Below are positions 1 through 8,776 of a DNA stretch of 64,000 nt, piece by piece; the first letter of the stretch is position 1; each line of letters opens with the position of its first letter. A model generated the notes under the pieces. The model was not told the origin of the DNA. It did no database searches and saw only the letters and a program-made list of their open reading frames with translations. The position numbers were made by a program, and so were the translations under genes. Source of the stretch: Actinomadura sp. NBRC 104412 (GTDB lineage Bacteria; Actinomycetota; Actinomycetes; Streptosporangiales; Streptosporangiaceae). The stretch spans positions 1-64,000 of the forward strand of contig NZ_BSTM01000002.1 of the NCBI RefSeq assembly GCF_030269515.1, given 5' to 3'.

Positions 1-232
<232 letters not shown>

Positions 233-376
233 CACACGTGTTGTGGTCGTCGTGTTGTGGTGTTCGCGTCCCTGTGTGGTTCTCAGGCAACAAACGGGAA
301 CCCGTTGTGATAGGTGTATCGGGCCTTGTGGCTTGGATGAGTCTTGCCACCCCCTGGTTGGGGGTGTGCGTGGGTC

Positions 377-494
377 GTTCGGTGGTTATGGCGGAGGGGA
401 AACACCCGGTCCCATTCCGAACCCGGTAGTTAAGCTCTCCAGCGCCGATGGTACTGCATGGGAGACTGTGTGGGAGAGTAGGACGCCGCCGGAC
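377..494 (+). rRNA. rrf: 5S ribosomal RNA
   Basis: The sequence has the expected 5S landmarks in order: GTTCGGTGG at the 5' end, CCCATTCCGAACCCGG in loop B/C near 411-426, GCGCCGATGGTACTGC near 442-457, and GGGAGAGTAGGACGCCGCCGG at the 3' end. Length is about 118 bases, normal for actinobacteria. It follows the 23S gene, so this is the distal end of a 16S-23S-5S operon transcribed rightwards. End positions are accurate to a few bases. Confidence 0.95.
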
Positions 495-506
495 TCATAT
501 TAGGGA

Positions 507-541
507 GGGCCCCGCCGGAAACGGCGGGGCCCTTCTTTTTT
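507..541 (+). terminator. Rho-independent terminator of the rRNA operon
   Basis: A perfect 11-bp GC stem (507-517 with 522-532) is closed by a GAAA tetraloop and followed by seven or more T residues from 535. It lies 12 bases after 5S. Its T tract abuts the stop codon of the convergent RibD-like gene, so it can serve both directions in part. Confidence 0.95.
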
Positions 542-1197
542 TATTGGCGTGGCGAGGTTCGGTAGCGGAGCCAGACCAGGCCGCCGTCGAAGGACTCGCT
601 CGCCATCAACCTCATGTCGGCGGTGGCGGCCGGCTGCGTCCCGTACCAGAAGCGGAGCCCTTCCGGGCCGGCCAGGCATGGGTGAATGAGGAGGCTGACC
701 TCGTCCAGAAGGCGTGCACTCAACAGTGCGCCGATCAGTGCTCCGCCACTGTCGACGCGGATGACCTTGGCGTTCGCCTGGCGTCCGAGAATATCGATGG
801 CTTCGGCCAAGTCCACGCGTTCGTCACCGGTGACGAGTTCGCGAACGCCTCGACCGGGTGATCGTGGAGGGGTGACCCCGCAGTGGAGCGCGAGTACGTC
901 CGACCAGTGTCCGACATCGCGCAGGGCGTCCCATTGGCGGATACGGGCCTTCCCGTCCACCACGGCCAGCAATGGTCCGTCGGGTGCGGGGCCAGGGCGG
1001 GGCGCCGTGGCGAGGGCGGCCTCCTGGGCGAGCGGTGTATCCGCGCCGACCAGGGTGACGTCTTCCGCGAAGGTGCTCGCTAGCTGGTAGAACTTACCGA
1101 GGTCCGGTAAGAATCCGGTCGTGGCGCCTTCGAGGGAGATGGCCACGTGGGCGACGACGTAGGGGCGTTGGTTCACGTTCGGACCGTCGGCAGCCAT
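541..1197 (-). CDS. RibD C-terminal / dihydrofolate-reductase-like family protein
   Basis: A 218-residue protein with the fold signature of the RibD C-terminal domain (DHFR superfamily). The N-terminal strand PYVVAHVAISLEG (about 12-24) resembles the nucleotide-binding start of these pyrimidine reductases, and DSGGALIGALLSARLLDEVS (about 149-168) matches the family's GG-x-L-x(3)-LL-x-x-x-LLDE element. Stand-alone members are NADPH-dependent reductases of often unknown substrate, so a riboflavin role is not assured. The start ATG at 1197 is preceded by AAGGTGAG, a better choice than the open frame further upstream. Leu30 is a TTA codon, rare in this genome. It sits alone, convergent with the rRNA operon. 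Confidence 0.75.
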   Translation of the reverse strand: MAADGPNVNQRPYVVAHVAISLEGATTGFLPDLGKFYQLASTFAEDVTLVGADTPLAQEAALATAPRPGPAPDGPLLAVVDGKARIRQWDALRDVGHWSDVLALHCGVTPPRSPGRGVRELVTGDERVDLAEAIDILGRQANAKVIRVDSGGALIGALLSARLLDEVSLLIHPCLAGPEGLRFWYGTQPAATADMRLMASESFDGGLVWLRYRTSPRQ

Positions 1198-1723
1198 GCG
1201 TCTCACCTTAGTCCCGGCCAGCTGCTCATGGCTGTGGGCGTTGCGCTCGACATCGCCTATTGACGTGGCACGCCTTGGTGATCTTCGGGGTAGGCGTATG
1301 GATTCTTCCTTGTCCGCGGGATCGTGATGCGGGCGGTCGCCGCGGGCGTGAATCCGCGTTCTGTGGATCCGGCCCTTCTTGGTGTGGGAACCGCGGACCA
1401 GTGATCGAGCGCCGTGAGGCCGTGCATATGTCGGCGATATGCGGTGGTGCGTAGGCTTTGGGATGCCTTTGCTGATCGCGGAGGACGGGCGAGGCCGTGC
1501 GTGGTGCCGGGCGCTCGGAGCAGTGGAGTGGCGCGGTCGTGAAGGCATGACCGGTATGGCGTGACTGCGACAGGCGGGAGGATTGGCGGTCGCAGCCTCG
1601 ACGGGGGCGATTCCAAGATCTCGGCGCATCATCACAGCGAATGCGGCCTGACGGGCGTCATATCGGTGAAGACGTCGTTCCGGGTGCGAGTGGGACTCGC
1701 GATAGAGGGGAAGCGGAGGCAGC
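1198..1723. other. Intergenic stretch without a convincing gene
   Basis: About 525 bases separate the divergent RibD-like gene and the VanZ gene. The open frames here give arginine- and proline-rich translations with no family resemblance, and no tRNA or strong hairpin was recognised. It presumably carries the two divergent promoters. Confidence 0.5.
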
Positions 1724-2332
1724 GTGATCGAGGAGTGGCATGCCTGGTTCGGCACGTTCACCGGCGTGGTGGTCATCACGGTGGCCGTACTGCCGTTGGC
1801 CGTGCTGGCGGTGTGGGCGCTGACGCGCCACCGGAGGGTCACGGGCACCGCGCCGGCGTTGGCGTTCGGGAGGTCGCTGGCCGAGGTCGGCATCGTCTAC
1901 GGGACGGTGCCATGGGTATGGATGATCATGTTGCCGGGTGGCCGGGGGGACTCCGTCCCCGCCCGGGTGAACCTGGTGCCGCTGCGGGACCTGTTGGAGA
2001 TCCTCGCGGACGAGCCGACGACGGCGGTCGGCCAGATCGGGGGGAACCTGCTGGTGTTCGCGGCGCTGGGGCTGTTCGTCCCGATGCGGTTCGCGGCGAT
2101 GGCGTCGGTGCCGCGGATCCTGGTGCTCGCGGCGGGCTGTTCGATGCTGGTCGAGTCCGCGCAGTACGTCCTGCGGCTGGACCGGGTGACTTCTCTGGAC
2201 GACGTTCTGCTGAACGCCGCCGGTGCCGGGCTGGCCGCGCTGGTGTCCCGGCGCTGGTGGCGCGGCACGGCTGAAGCGTCGTCCGCAGGCCGGGCCGAAG
2301 CGGAGGAGGCTGTGGCAACGTCCGTCAGGTAG
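1724..2332 (+). CDS. VanZ family membrane protein
   Basis: A 202-residue integral membrane protein. Four or so hydrophobic segments are visible, the first at about 12-33, with others at about 56-71, 103-120 and 127-147. The VanZ signatures are present: NLVPLRDLLE (about 85-94), a GGNLLVFAALGLFVP segment, ESAQY in the fourth segment, and SLDDVLLNAAGAGLAAL near the end. VanZ-like proteins are linked to low-level glycopeptide resistance in enterococci, but most actinobacterial members have no known function. The GTG start at 1724 has GGAGG about 8 bases upstream. It converges on the TetR gene with a 9-base gap that contains GCCTGA-A-TCAGGC. No van resistance genes are nearby, so resistance should not be assumed. 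Confidence 0.8.
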   Translation: MIEEWHAWFGTFTGVVVITVAVLPLAVLAVWALTRHRRVTGTAPALAFGRSLAEVGIVYGTVPWVWMIMLPGGRGDSVPARVNLVPLRDLLEILADEPTTAVGQIGGNLLVFAALGLFVPMRFAAMASVPRILVLAAGCSMLVESAQYVLRLDRVTSLDDVLLNAAGAGLAALVSRRWWRGTAEASSAGRAEAEEAVATSVR

Positions 2333-2341
2333 CCGCCTGAA

Positions 2342-2968
2342 TCAGGCTGAGTGGGGTTGGGTTCGTCCCAGCGTGGCGTCCAGTGTGGTGGCCCATTGGG
2401 CGAGGAGGCGGGCGCGGCGGACGGAGTCGTCGGTGAGTACGTCCGCGAGGCCGAGACCCCGCATCAGGTCGAGTGTGGCCTGCACGGTCTCGCGTACGCC
2501 GGGGACATTCTCGTCCGCACCCAGGGCCTCGACCGTCAGCCGGTGCGCTTCGCGGCCGACCTTGGCCTCCAAGGGGACGACCTGGGCGCGGAGCTGCTCG
2601 TCCGATGCCGCGGCGACCCAGAGCTGGAGGGCCGCCCGGAACAGGGGACTGGTGTAGATCTCCCCGAGCAGCGTCAGCACTTCGAGGGTGGACGGGCGTC
2701 GGCCGGCGAAGGCGTTGAGGCGGCGGCGCATCTGGGCCGTGCGCACCTCGGTGCCGTAGGCGACCGCGGCGGTGACCAGTTCCTCGCGGGTCCGGAAGTG
2801 GTGCTGGGCGGCTCCGCGTGACACGCCCGCGCGTTCGGCGACCACGGCGACGGTCGTCCCCGCCCAGCCGGCGGACGCGAGGCAGTCGATGGCGGCTTCG
2901 AGGAGCCGGGCGCGCGTCGCGCGGCTGCGATCCTGCTGCGGCTCGCGTGGGAGCGTCTGCGCGGTCAT
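2342..2968 (-). CDS. TetR family repressor, likely regulator of the adjacent acyl-CoA operon
   Basis: A 208-residue regulator. The N-terminal helix-turn-helix spans about residues 18-62, with the typical ATRARLLEAAIDCLASAGW start and GVSRGAAQHHFRTREELV recognition helix. The C-terminal ligand domain is all-helical. It is transcribed away from the AtuA-carboxylase-dehydrogenase operon beginning at 3103, and the 134-base gap contains a near-perfect 18-bp palindrome (3055-3072) suited to a TetR dimer. I infer that it represses that operon, and possibly itself, and is released by an acyl-CoA or terpenoid pathway intermediate. Family assignment is secure; the ligand is unknown. Confidence 0.88.
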   Translation of the reverse strand: MTAQTLPREPQQDRSRATRARLLEAAIDCLASAGWAGTTVAVVAERAGVSRGAAQHHFRTREELVTAAVAYGTEVRTAQMRRRLNAFAGRRPSTLEVLTLLGEIYTSPLFRAALQLWVAAASDEQLRAQVVPLEAKVGREAHRLTVEALGADENVPGVRETVQATLDLMRGLGLADVLTDDSVRRARLLAQWATTLDATLGRTQPHSA

Positions 2969-3054
2969 GGCCTGATCACGGCTTTCTCGGTCCTGGTCGT
3001 GCCCGATGGGTGCGGCGTGCTCGTCCAGTCAACCAAAGGGCCGGGCCAGGAAAC

Positions 3055-3072
3055 AATCAAGCATGATTGATT
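3055..3072. promoter_or_regulatory. Candidate TetR operator in the divergent promoter
   Basis: The 18-mer AATCAAgCATGaTTGATT is an inverted repeat with 6-bp outer arms and a CATG centre; only the lower-case pair breaks symmetry. It is AT-rich in a GC-rich genome, sits about 30 bases before the AtuA start and about 87 bases before the TetR start, and so could control both directions. Confidence 0.65.
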
Positions 3073-3102
3073 TCTTTCCGGGAGGCTGGCAGGGTTCAGC
3101 AC

Positions 3103-5016
3103 ATGACGCGAGCGTTGCGGGTCGGCAACGCCTCGGGCTTCTACGGCGATCGCTTCACGGCCGTCCGGGAGATGCTGGAGGGCGGGCCGCTGGACGTCCT
3201 GACGGGCGACTATCTGGCCGAGCTGACCATGCTGATCCTCGGCCGGGGCAGGCTGAAGGACCCCGAGGCCGGGTACGCGACCACGTTCCTGCGGCAGATG
3301 GAGGAGACCCTCGGACTGGCGGTGGAGCGCGGCACGAAGATCGTCACCAATGCGGGCGGGCTCAATCCGCGGGGTCTGGCCGAGCGTCTGCGGGAGCTGG
3401 CCGCACGGCTGGGCGTCGATGTCCGGGTCGCGCATGTGGAGGGCGATGATCTGCTGGACCGGGCCGAGGAGCTGGGGTTGATCCACCCGCGGTACAGGCG
3501 TCCACTGACCGCCAACGCCTATCTCGGGGCTTGGGGGATCGCCGAGTGCCTGCGGGCGGGCGCCGATGTCGTGGTGACGGGGCGGGTGACGGACGCCTCG
3601 CTCGTCGTGGGTCCCGCGGCGGCGCATTTCTGCTGGGAACGGGATGACTGGGACGCTCTCGCGGGGGCGACGGTGGCCGGTCACGTCCTGGAGTGCGGGG
3701 CGCAGGCGACCGGCGGCAACTACGCCTTCTTCCAGGAAATCTACAATGTAAAGGACCGTGGCGGTGGCTCACCGGCGGGGTTCCCGATCGCGGAGATCCA
3801 CGGGGACGGCTCCAGCGTCATCACCAAGCATGAGGGCACCGGCGGGGCGGTGACCGTCGAGACCGTGACGGCCCAGCTCCTGTACGAGATCGGCGGACCC
3901 GCCTATGCCGGCCCGGACGTCACGACGTTCTTCGACACGATCGAGCTGCGCGAGGACGGTCCCGACCGTGTCGCGATCAGCGGTACGCGGGGGGCGCCGC
4001 CTCCGGAGACGACCAAGGTGTGCCTCAATCATCTCGGGGGTCACCGCAACGAGATGACGTTCGTCCTGACCGGGCTGGACATCGAGGCGAAGGCGGAATT
4101 CGCGCGTGCCCAGCTCGAGTCCGCCCTCGGCGCCGATCGTCCAGCCAGGATGGAGTGGACGCTGATCGGTGCGCCGGGACTCGACCCGGCGACGCAGGGG
4201 GAGGCCACCGCGCTGCTGCGGTGCGCCGTCCTCGACCCGGACGCGAGCAAGGTGGGGCGGGCGTTCAGCGGGTCGGCGGTGGAGCTCGCGCTGGCGGGCT
4301 ACCCGGGTTTCGCGATGACGTCGCCACCCGGGAAGGGGAGCCCCTACGGGGTGTACACGCCCGCGTTCGTCCCCAACGGGGAGGTGAAGCAGGTCGCCCT
4401 CCTTCCGGATGGGTCGCGTCGTCCTATCGCCCCTGCGCCTGTGACTTCGGCTTCCGGGGGTCTGGCGTCTGTGGCCGGGGCGGCCGGGGCTTCCCCGGCC
4501 GGGGCTTCGAGGCCGGGGGCTTCGAGGTCGGAAGTTCCGGCGGCCGGGGCTTCCTCGTCCGTGGTTCAGGCGGATGGAGGCCATCCCCCGCCCTCCCAGG
4601 GGGGCGACCCCAGTTCCATTGTCGAACGCCTTGGTGAGGCGGCGGAAGGGCAACCGCGCACTGTGGATAACCCGGTCCGCAGCCGTGTTGTGCGAGTGCC
4701 CTTGGGACGGGTCGCCGGGGCTCGCAGCGGTGACAAGGGAGGGGACGCCAACATCGGTGTCTGGGCTCGTACCCGCGAGCAGTGGTCCTGGCTTGAAAGC
4801 TACCTCACCGTGGAACGGCTCGGCACGCTCCTCCCCGAAACGCGCGAGCTGGTCGTCACGCGTCACCTCCTGCCCAACCTCCGCGCCATGAACTTCGTCG
4901 TCGAAGGACTCCTGCAAGAGGGTGTCTCGGCGTCGACACGATTCGATCCGCAGGGCAAGGCTCTCGGTGAATGGCTGAGGTCCCGACTTGTCGATGTGCC
5001 GAAGGAAATCCTGTGA
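3103..5016 (+). CDS. AtuA family (acyclic terpene utilization) protein
   Basis: First gene of the catabolic operon, 637 residues from ATG 3103. Residues 1 to about 440 are the DUF1446/AtuA domain with RVGNASGFYGDRF at the start, GDYLAELTMLILGR, NAGGLNPRGLAERLRELA and GRVTDASLVVGPAA. The C-terminal 110 residues form the small AtuA-associated domain (GARSGDKGGDANIGVWAR). AtuA is required for citronellol/geraniol breakdown in Pseudomonas but its reaction is not established. The two domains are joined by a linker of roughly 90 residues rich in Gly, Ala, Ser and Pro, encoded by repeated GCCGGGGCTTC units (about 4470-4560) and unusual for the family. An earlier ATG at 3067 lies inside the operator and has no ribosome site; GGAGG at 3081-3085 is rather far from 3103, so the start is moderately certain. 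Confidence 0.85.
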   Translation: MTRALRVGNASGFYGDRFTAVREMLEGGPLDVLTGDYLAELTMLILGRGRLKDPEAGYATTFLRQMEETLGLAVERGTKIVTNAGGLNPRGLAERLRELAARLGVDVRVAHVEGDDLLDRAEELGLIHPRYRRPLTANAYLGAWGIAECLRAGADVVVTGRVTDASLVVGPAAAHFCWERDDWDALAGATVAGHVLECGAQATGGNYAFFQEIYNVKDRGGGSPAGFPIAEIHGDGSSVITKHEGTGGAVTVETVTAQLLYEIGGPAYAGPDVTTFFDTIELREDGPDRVAISGTRGAPPPETTKVCLNHLGGHRNEMTFVLTGLDIEAKAEFARAQLESALGADRPARMEWTLIGAPGLDPATQGEATALLRCAVLDPDASKVGRAFSGSAVELALAGYPGFAMTSPPGKGSPYGVYTPAFVPNGEVKQVALLPDGSRRPIAPAPVTSASGGLASVAGAAGASPAGASRPGASRSEVPAAGASSSVVQADGGHPPPSQGGDPSSIVERLGEAAEGQPRTVDNPVRSRVVRVPLGRVAGARSGDKGGDANIGVWARTREQWSWLESYLTVERLGTLLPETRELVVTRHLLPNLRAMNFVVEGLLQEGVSASTRFDPQGKALGEWLRSRLVDVPKEIL

Positions 5017-5108
5017 CCGGGCGAAGGCGATCCCGTGACCAAGCTTCCTAACGATCCCTGTGCCTGCGGGGACGACGATTCCGTGACCGTGCCGGCGGAG
5101 GAGGTGCC

Positions 5109-6704
5109 GTGGCGCTGAGGAGCGCGTTGGACGTGCGCGGGCCCGAATACCGGGAACGGCGCGAGGCCATGCTCGCCAAGCTGGCCGAGCTCGCGGCCGA
5201 GCATGAGAAGGTGCTGCTCGGCGGCGGTGAGAAGTACGTCGAGCGGCATCGCCGGCGCGGCAAGCTCCTGGCCCGTGAGCGGATCGAGTTGCTGCTCGAC
5301 CCCGACTCGCCGTTCCTGGAGCTGAGCCCGCTGGCGGCCTGGGGCACCGACTTCCAGGTCGGTGCCAGCGTGGTCACCGGGATCGGGGTGGTCGAGGGCG
5401 TCGAATGCGTGATCGTCGCCAACGACCCGACGGTACGGGGAGGATCGAGCAATCCCTGGACGGTGAAGAAGAGCTTCCGGGCGTCCGACATCGCGCTGGA
5501 GAACCGGCTTCCGCTGATCAACCTGGTCGAGTCGGGCGGCGCGGACCTGCCCACCCAGAAGGAAATCTTCATTCCGGGCGGGCGGATGTTCCGGGATCTG
5601 ACCCGGCTGTCGGCCGCGGGCATCCCGACGATCGCGCTGGTGTTCGGCAACTCCACGGCGGGCGGCGCGTACGTCCCGGGCATGTGCGACCACGTCGTCA
5701 TGGTCAAGGAACGCGCCAAGGTGTTCCTCGGCGGGCCGCCGCTGGTGAAGATGGCCACCGGGGAGGAGGCCGACGACGAGGAGCTGGGGGGCGCGGAGAT
5801 GCACGCCCGTGTCTCCGGCCTGGCCGACTACATGGCCGTGGACGAGGCGGACGCGCTGCGCCTGGGGCGGCAGATCGTCAAGCGGCTCAACCACCGCAAG
5901 GCCGGTCCGCCGCCCGCGCCGTCCAGGGAACCGCTGTACGACCCGGAGGAGCTCGCCGGGATCGTCCCCGAGGACCTGAAGACCCCGTTCGACCCGCGCG
6001 AGGTCATCGCCCGCATCGTGGACGCCTCCGAGTTCGACGAGTTCAAGCCCCTGTACGGGACGAGCCTGGTCACCGGGTGGGCGCGGCTGCACGGCTACCC
6101 GGTCGGCATCCTCGCCAACGCGCAGGGCGTCCTGTTCAGCGAGGAGTCGCAGAAGGCGGCGCAGTTCATCCAGCTCGCCGACCGGAGCGACACGCCGCTG
6201 CTGTTCCTGCACAACACCACGGGCTACATGGTCGGCAGGGAGTACGAGCAGGCCGGGATCATCAAGCACGGCGCGCTGATGATCAACGCGGTGGCCAACA
6301 GCCGGGTGCCGCATCTGTCGCTGATCATGGGCGCCTCGTACGGGGCGGGCAACTACGGCATGTGCGGCCGCGCGTACGATCCCCGCTTCCTGTTCACCTG
6401 GCCGAGCGCCAAGTCGGCCGTCATGGGGCCGCAGCAGCTCGCCGGGGTGCTGTCGATCGTGGCGCGGCAGGCGGCCGAGGCGCGCGGGCAGGTGTACGAC
6501 GAGGAGCAGGACAGGGCCATGCGGGAGATGGTGGAGAACCAGATCGAGGCCGAGTCGCTGCCGTTCTTCCTGTCCGGGCGGCTCTACGACGACGGTGTGA
6601 TCGACCCGCGGGACACCCGTACCGTGCTGGGCCTGTGCCTGTCGGTGGTCCACAACGCCCCGGTCCGCGGCGCCGAAGGCGGCTTCGGCGTCTTCCGGAT
6701 GTGA
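5109..6704 (+). CDS. Acyl-CoA carboxylase carboxyltransferase (beta) subunit
   Basis: A 531-residue protein covering both halves of the biotin-dependent carboxyltransferase fold. Visible motifs are RGKLLARERIELLLDPDSPF near residue 50, the first-half oxyanion region GNSTAGGAYVPGMCDHVVMV at about 180-199, HARVSGLADYMAVDEADAL, and the second-half GASYGAGNYGMCGRAYDPRF near residue 415. This architecture and length match methylcrotonyl-CoA and geranyl-CoA carboxylase beta subunits (AtuC/LiuB type) more than propionyl-CoA carboxylase. It transfers carboxyl from carboxybiotin to an acyl-CoA. GTG 5109 is preceded by GGAGGAGG. It lies 92 bases after AtuA and just before its biotin-carrying partner. 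Confidence 0.92.
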   Translation: MALRSALDVRGPEYRERREAMLAKLAELAAEHEKVLLGGGEKYVERHRRRGKLLARERIELLLDPDSPFLELSPLAAWGTDFQVGASVVTGIGVVEGVECVIVANDPTVRGGSSNPWTVKKSFRASDIALENRLPLINLVESGGADLPTQKEIFIPGGRMFRDLTRLSAAGIPTIALVFGNSTAGGAYVPGMCDHVVMVKERAKVFLGGPPLVKMATGEEADDEELGGAEMHARVSGLADYMAVDEADALRLGRQIVKRLNHRKAGPPPAPSREPLYDPEELAGIVPEDLKTPFDPREVIARIVDASEFDEFKPLYGTSLVTGWARLHGYPVGILANAQGVLFSEESQKAAQFIQLADRSDTPLLFLHNTTGYMVGREYEQAGIIKHGALMINAVANSRVPHLSLIMGASYGAGNYGMCGRAYDPRFLFTWPSAKSAVMGPQQLAGVLSIVARQAAEARGQVYDEEQDRAMREMVENQIEAESLPFFLSGRLYDDGVIDPRDTRTVLGLCLSVVHNAPVRGAEGGFGVFRM

Positions 6705-6751
6705 TCCTTGGAGACCCTGAGCGCTGTGAGTCCTGTGTGAACGAGAAGCCG

Positions 6752-8776
6752 ATGATCAGCAGGCTGCTGGTGGCCAACCGGGGCGAGATCGCCCGCCGGA
6801 TCCTGCGCACCTGCCGGGACCTGGGCATCGGCACGGTCGCCGTGTTCTCCGACGCCGACGCGGCCGCGCCGCATGTGAGGGAGGCGGGCATGGCGGTGCG
6901 GCTGCCGGGCGCGGCGCCCGCCGACACCTACCTGCGCGGCGACCTGATCGTCGCGGCGGCGCGGGACGCGGGCGCGGACGCGGTCCATCCCGGGTACGGA
7001 TTCCTGTCGGAGAACGCCGGGTTCGCCCGCGCCGCCGGGGACGCGGGACTCACCTGGGTGGGGCCCGCGCCGGAGGTCATCGAGGCGATGGGCTCCAAGA
7101 TCGAGGCGAGGAAGCGGATGGCGGCGGCGGGCGTCCCCGTCCTGCCGGAGCTGGACCCGGGCACCGTCACCGAGGCGGACCTGCCGATCCTGGTGAAGGC
7201 GTCCGCCGGTGGCGGCGGGCGCGGCATGCGGGTCGTGCGGGCGCTCGCCGAGTTGCCCGGCGCCGTCGCCTCCGCGCGCCGCGAGGCGCAGTCGGCCTTC
7301 GGTGACCCGTCGGTGTTCTGCGAGCCGCTGCTGGAGCGCGCCCGGCACGTCGAGGTGCAGATCCTGGCGGACGCGCATGGGACGGTGTGGACGCTGGGGG
7401 AGCGGGACTGCTCCGTCCAGCGCCGCCACCAGAAGATCATCGAGGAGACGCCGTCCCCCGCGGTGGGCGACACGGTGCGCGCCGAGCTGTGCCGGGCGGC
7501 GGCGGACGCGGCTCGCGCCATCGGGTACACCGGCGCGGGCACGGTCGAGTTCCTGCTGGACGGCGACGGACAGCGGTTCTTCTTCCTGGAGGTCAACACG
7601 CGCCTCCAGGTGGAGCACCCGGTGACCGAGTGCGTGTACGGGCTGGACCTGGTCCGGTCGCAGATCGAGATCGCCGAGGGGGCGCGGCTGGCGGCCGAGC
7701 CGCCGCGCCCGCGCGGGCACGCGATCGAGGCGCGCCTGTACGCCGAGGACCCGGCCGCCGGCTGGCGCCCCGCCGCCGGCACGCTGCACACCTTCGAGGT
7801 CCCGGACGTGGACGCCGAGTTCGAGGCGCCGTCCCGGTACGGGCTGCGGCTGGACGCCGGGGTCGGCGGCGGCGCGGAGGTCGGCGTCCACTACGACCCG
7901 ATGCTGGCCAAGCTGATCGCCTGGGCCCCCACGCGCGCCGCCGCCGCGCGCCGCCTGCGGGCCGCGCTCTCGGGTGCGCGCGTCCACGGTGTCACCACCA
8001 ACCGGGACCTGCTGGTGCGCGTCCTCTCCGAGCCGGTCTTCCTGGGCGGTGGCGCCACGACGGCCTATCTGGACGAGATCGGGACGGACGTCCTGGCGGC
8101 CCCCCTCGCCGACGCGGACGGGGTGCGGCTGTCGGCGCTCGCCGCCGCGCTGGCGGACGCGGAGGCCAACCGGTCCGCCGCCCCCGTCCTCGGCGGGCTC
8201 CCGCCGGGCTGGCGGAACCTTCCGTCCCAGCCGCAGCGCAAGGCGTACGAGACGGCGGACGGGACGGTGATCGAGGTCGCCTACCGTCTCGGCCGAGACG
8301 GCGCTCTGCTCGCCGAAGGGCACGAGGACGTCTCGCTCGTCAGCGCCCGCGCCGATGCGGTCACGCTCGACGTGGCCGGCGTCCGGTACGCCTTCGCGGT
8401 GCGCGCCGTCCGCGATGAGCGATCCCGTGAAAGCCTCGGCAAGGCCGAGGTGTATGTCGACTCCGCGCTCGGGCCTGTGGCGTTGCGCGCACGTCCCCGT
8501 TTCGCCGACCCCAGCGACCTGGTCGCCCCCGGATCACTTCTGGCGCCCATGCCCGGCACGGTGGTCCGGGTCGAGACCGAGGCGGGCGCCGAGGTCACCG
8601 AAGGCCAGACGCTGGTCGTCCTGGAGGCGATGAAGATGGAGCACCGCATCACCGCCCCCGCCGCCGGGACGGTCACCGAGCTGAACGCCGCGGAAGGCCG
8701 CCAGGTCGAGGCGGGCGCGGTGCTCGCCGTGATCACCCCTGCCCAGGACCCCTCTCCTGAAGGGAATCCCCGATGA
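6752..8776 (+). CDS. Acyl-CoA carboxylase biotin carboxylase/BCCP (alpha) subunit
   Basis: A 674-residue fusion. Residues 1-450 are biotin carboxylase: ISRLLVANRGEIARRILRT at the N-terminus, HPGYGFLSENAGFA, the glycine-rich ATP-grasp loop KASAGGGGRGMRVV (about 150), and EVNTRLQVEHPVTE (about 284-297). The C-terminal 75 residues are a biotinyl domain with EAMKM, biotinylated Lys about 628. Together with the preceding beta subunit it forms an acyl-CoA carboxylase of MCC/geranyl-CoA type. An in-frame GTG at 6737 could add five residues; neither start has a strong ribosome site. The stop overlaps the next start as ATGA, indicating translational coupling to the dehydrogenase. Confidence 0.92.
   Translation: MISRLLVANRGEIARRILRTCRDLGIGTVAVFSDADAAAPHVREAGMAVRLPGAAPADTYLRGDLIVAAARDAGADAVHPGYGFLSENAGFARAAGDAGLTWVGPAPEVIEAMGSKIEARKRMAAAGVPVLPELDPGTVTEADLPILVKASAGGGGRGMRVVRALAELPGAVASARREAQSAFGDPSVFCEPLLERARHVEVQILADAHGTVWTLGERDCSVQRRHQKIIEETPSPAVGDTVRAELCRAAADAARAIGYTGAGTVEFLLDGDGQRFFFLEVNTRLQVEHPVTECVYGLDLVRSQIEIAEGARLAAEPPRPRGHAIEARLYAEDPAAGWRPAAGTLHTFEVPDVDAEFEAPSRYGLRLDAGVGGGAEVGVHYDPMLAKLIAWAPTRAAAARRLRAALSGARVHGVTTNRDLLVRVLSEPVFLGGGATTAYLDEIGTDVLAAPLADADGVRLSALAAALADAEANRSAAPVLGGLPPGWRNLPSQPQRKAYETADGTVIEVAYRLGRDGALLAEGHEDVSLVSARADAVTLDVAGVRYAFAVRAVRDERSRESLGKAEVYVDSALGPVALRARPRFADPSDLVAPGSLLAPMPGTVVRVETEAGAEVTEGQTLVVLEAMKMEHRITAPAAGTVTELNAAEGRQVEAGAVLAVITPAQDPSPEGNPR

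Noticed and set aside
1561..2274. Long plus-strand frame overlapping the VanZ gene
   Set aside because: Translation is Arg/Gly-rich shadow of the VanZ reading frame; VanZ has a ribosome site and family motifs.
1724..2332. Glycopeptide resistance cluster around VanZ
   Set aside because: No vanHAX, vanRS or vanY genes are present; VanZ alone is not evidence for resistance.
5405..6736. Upstream extension of the biotin carboxylase frame
   Set aside because: It overlaps the whole carboxyltransferase gene and is Arg/Gly-rich; family proteins begin at ISRLLVANRGEIA.
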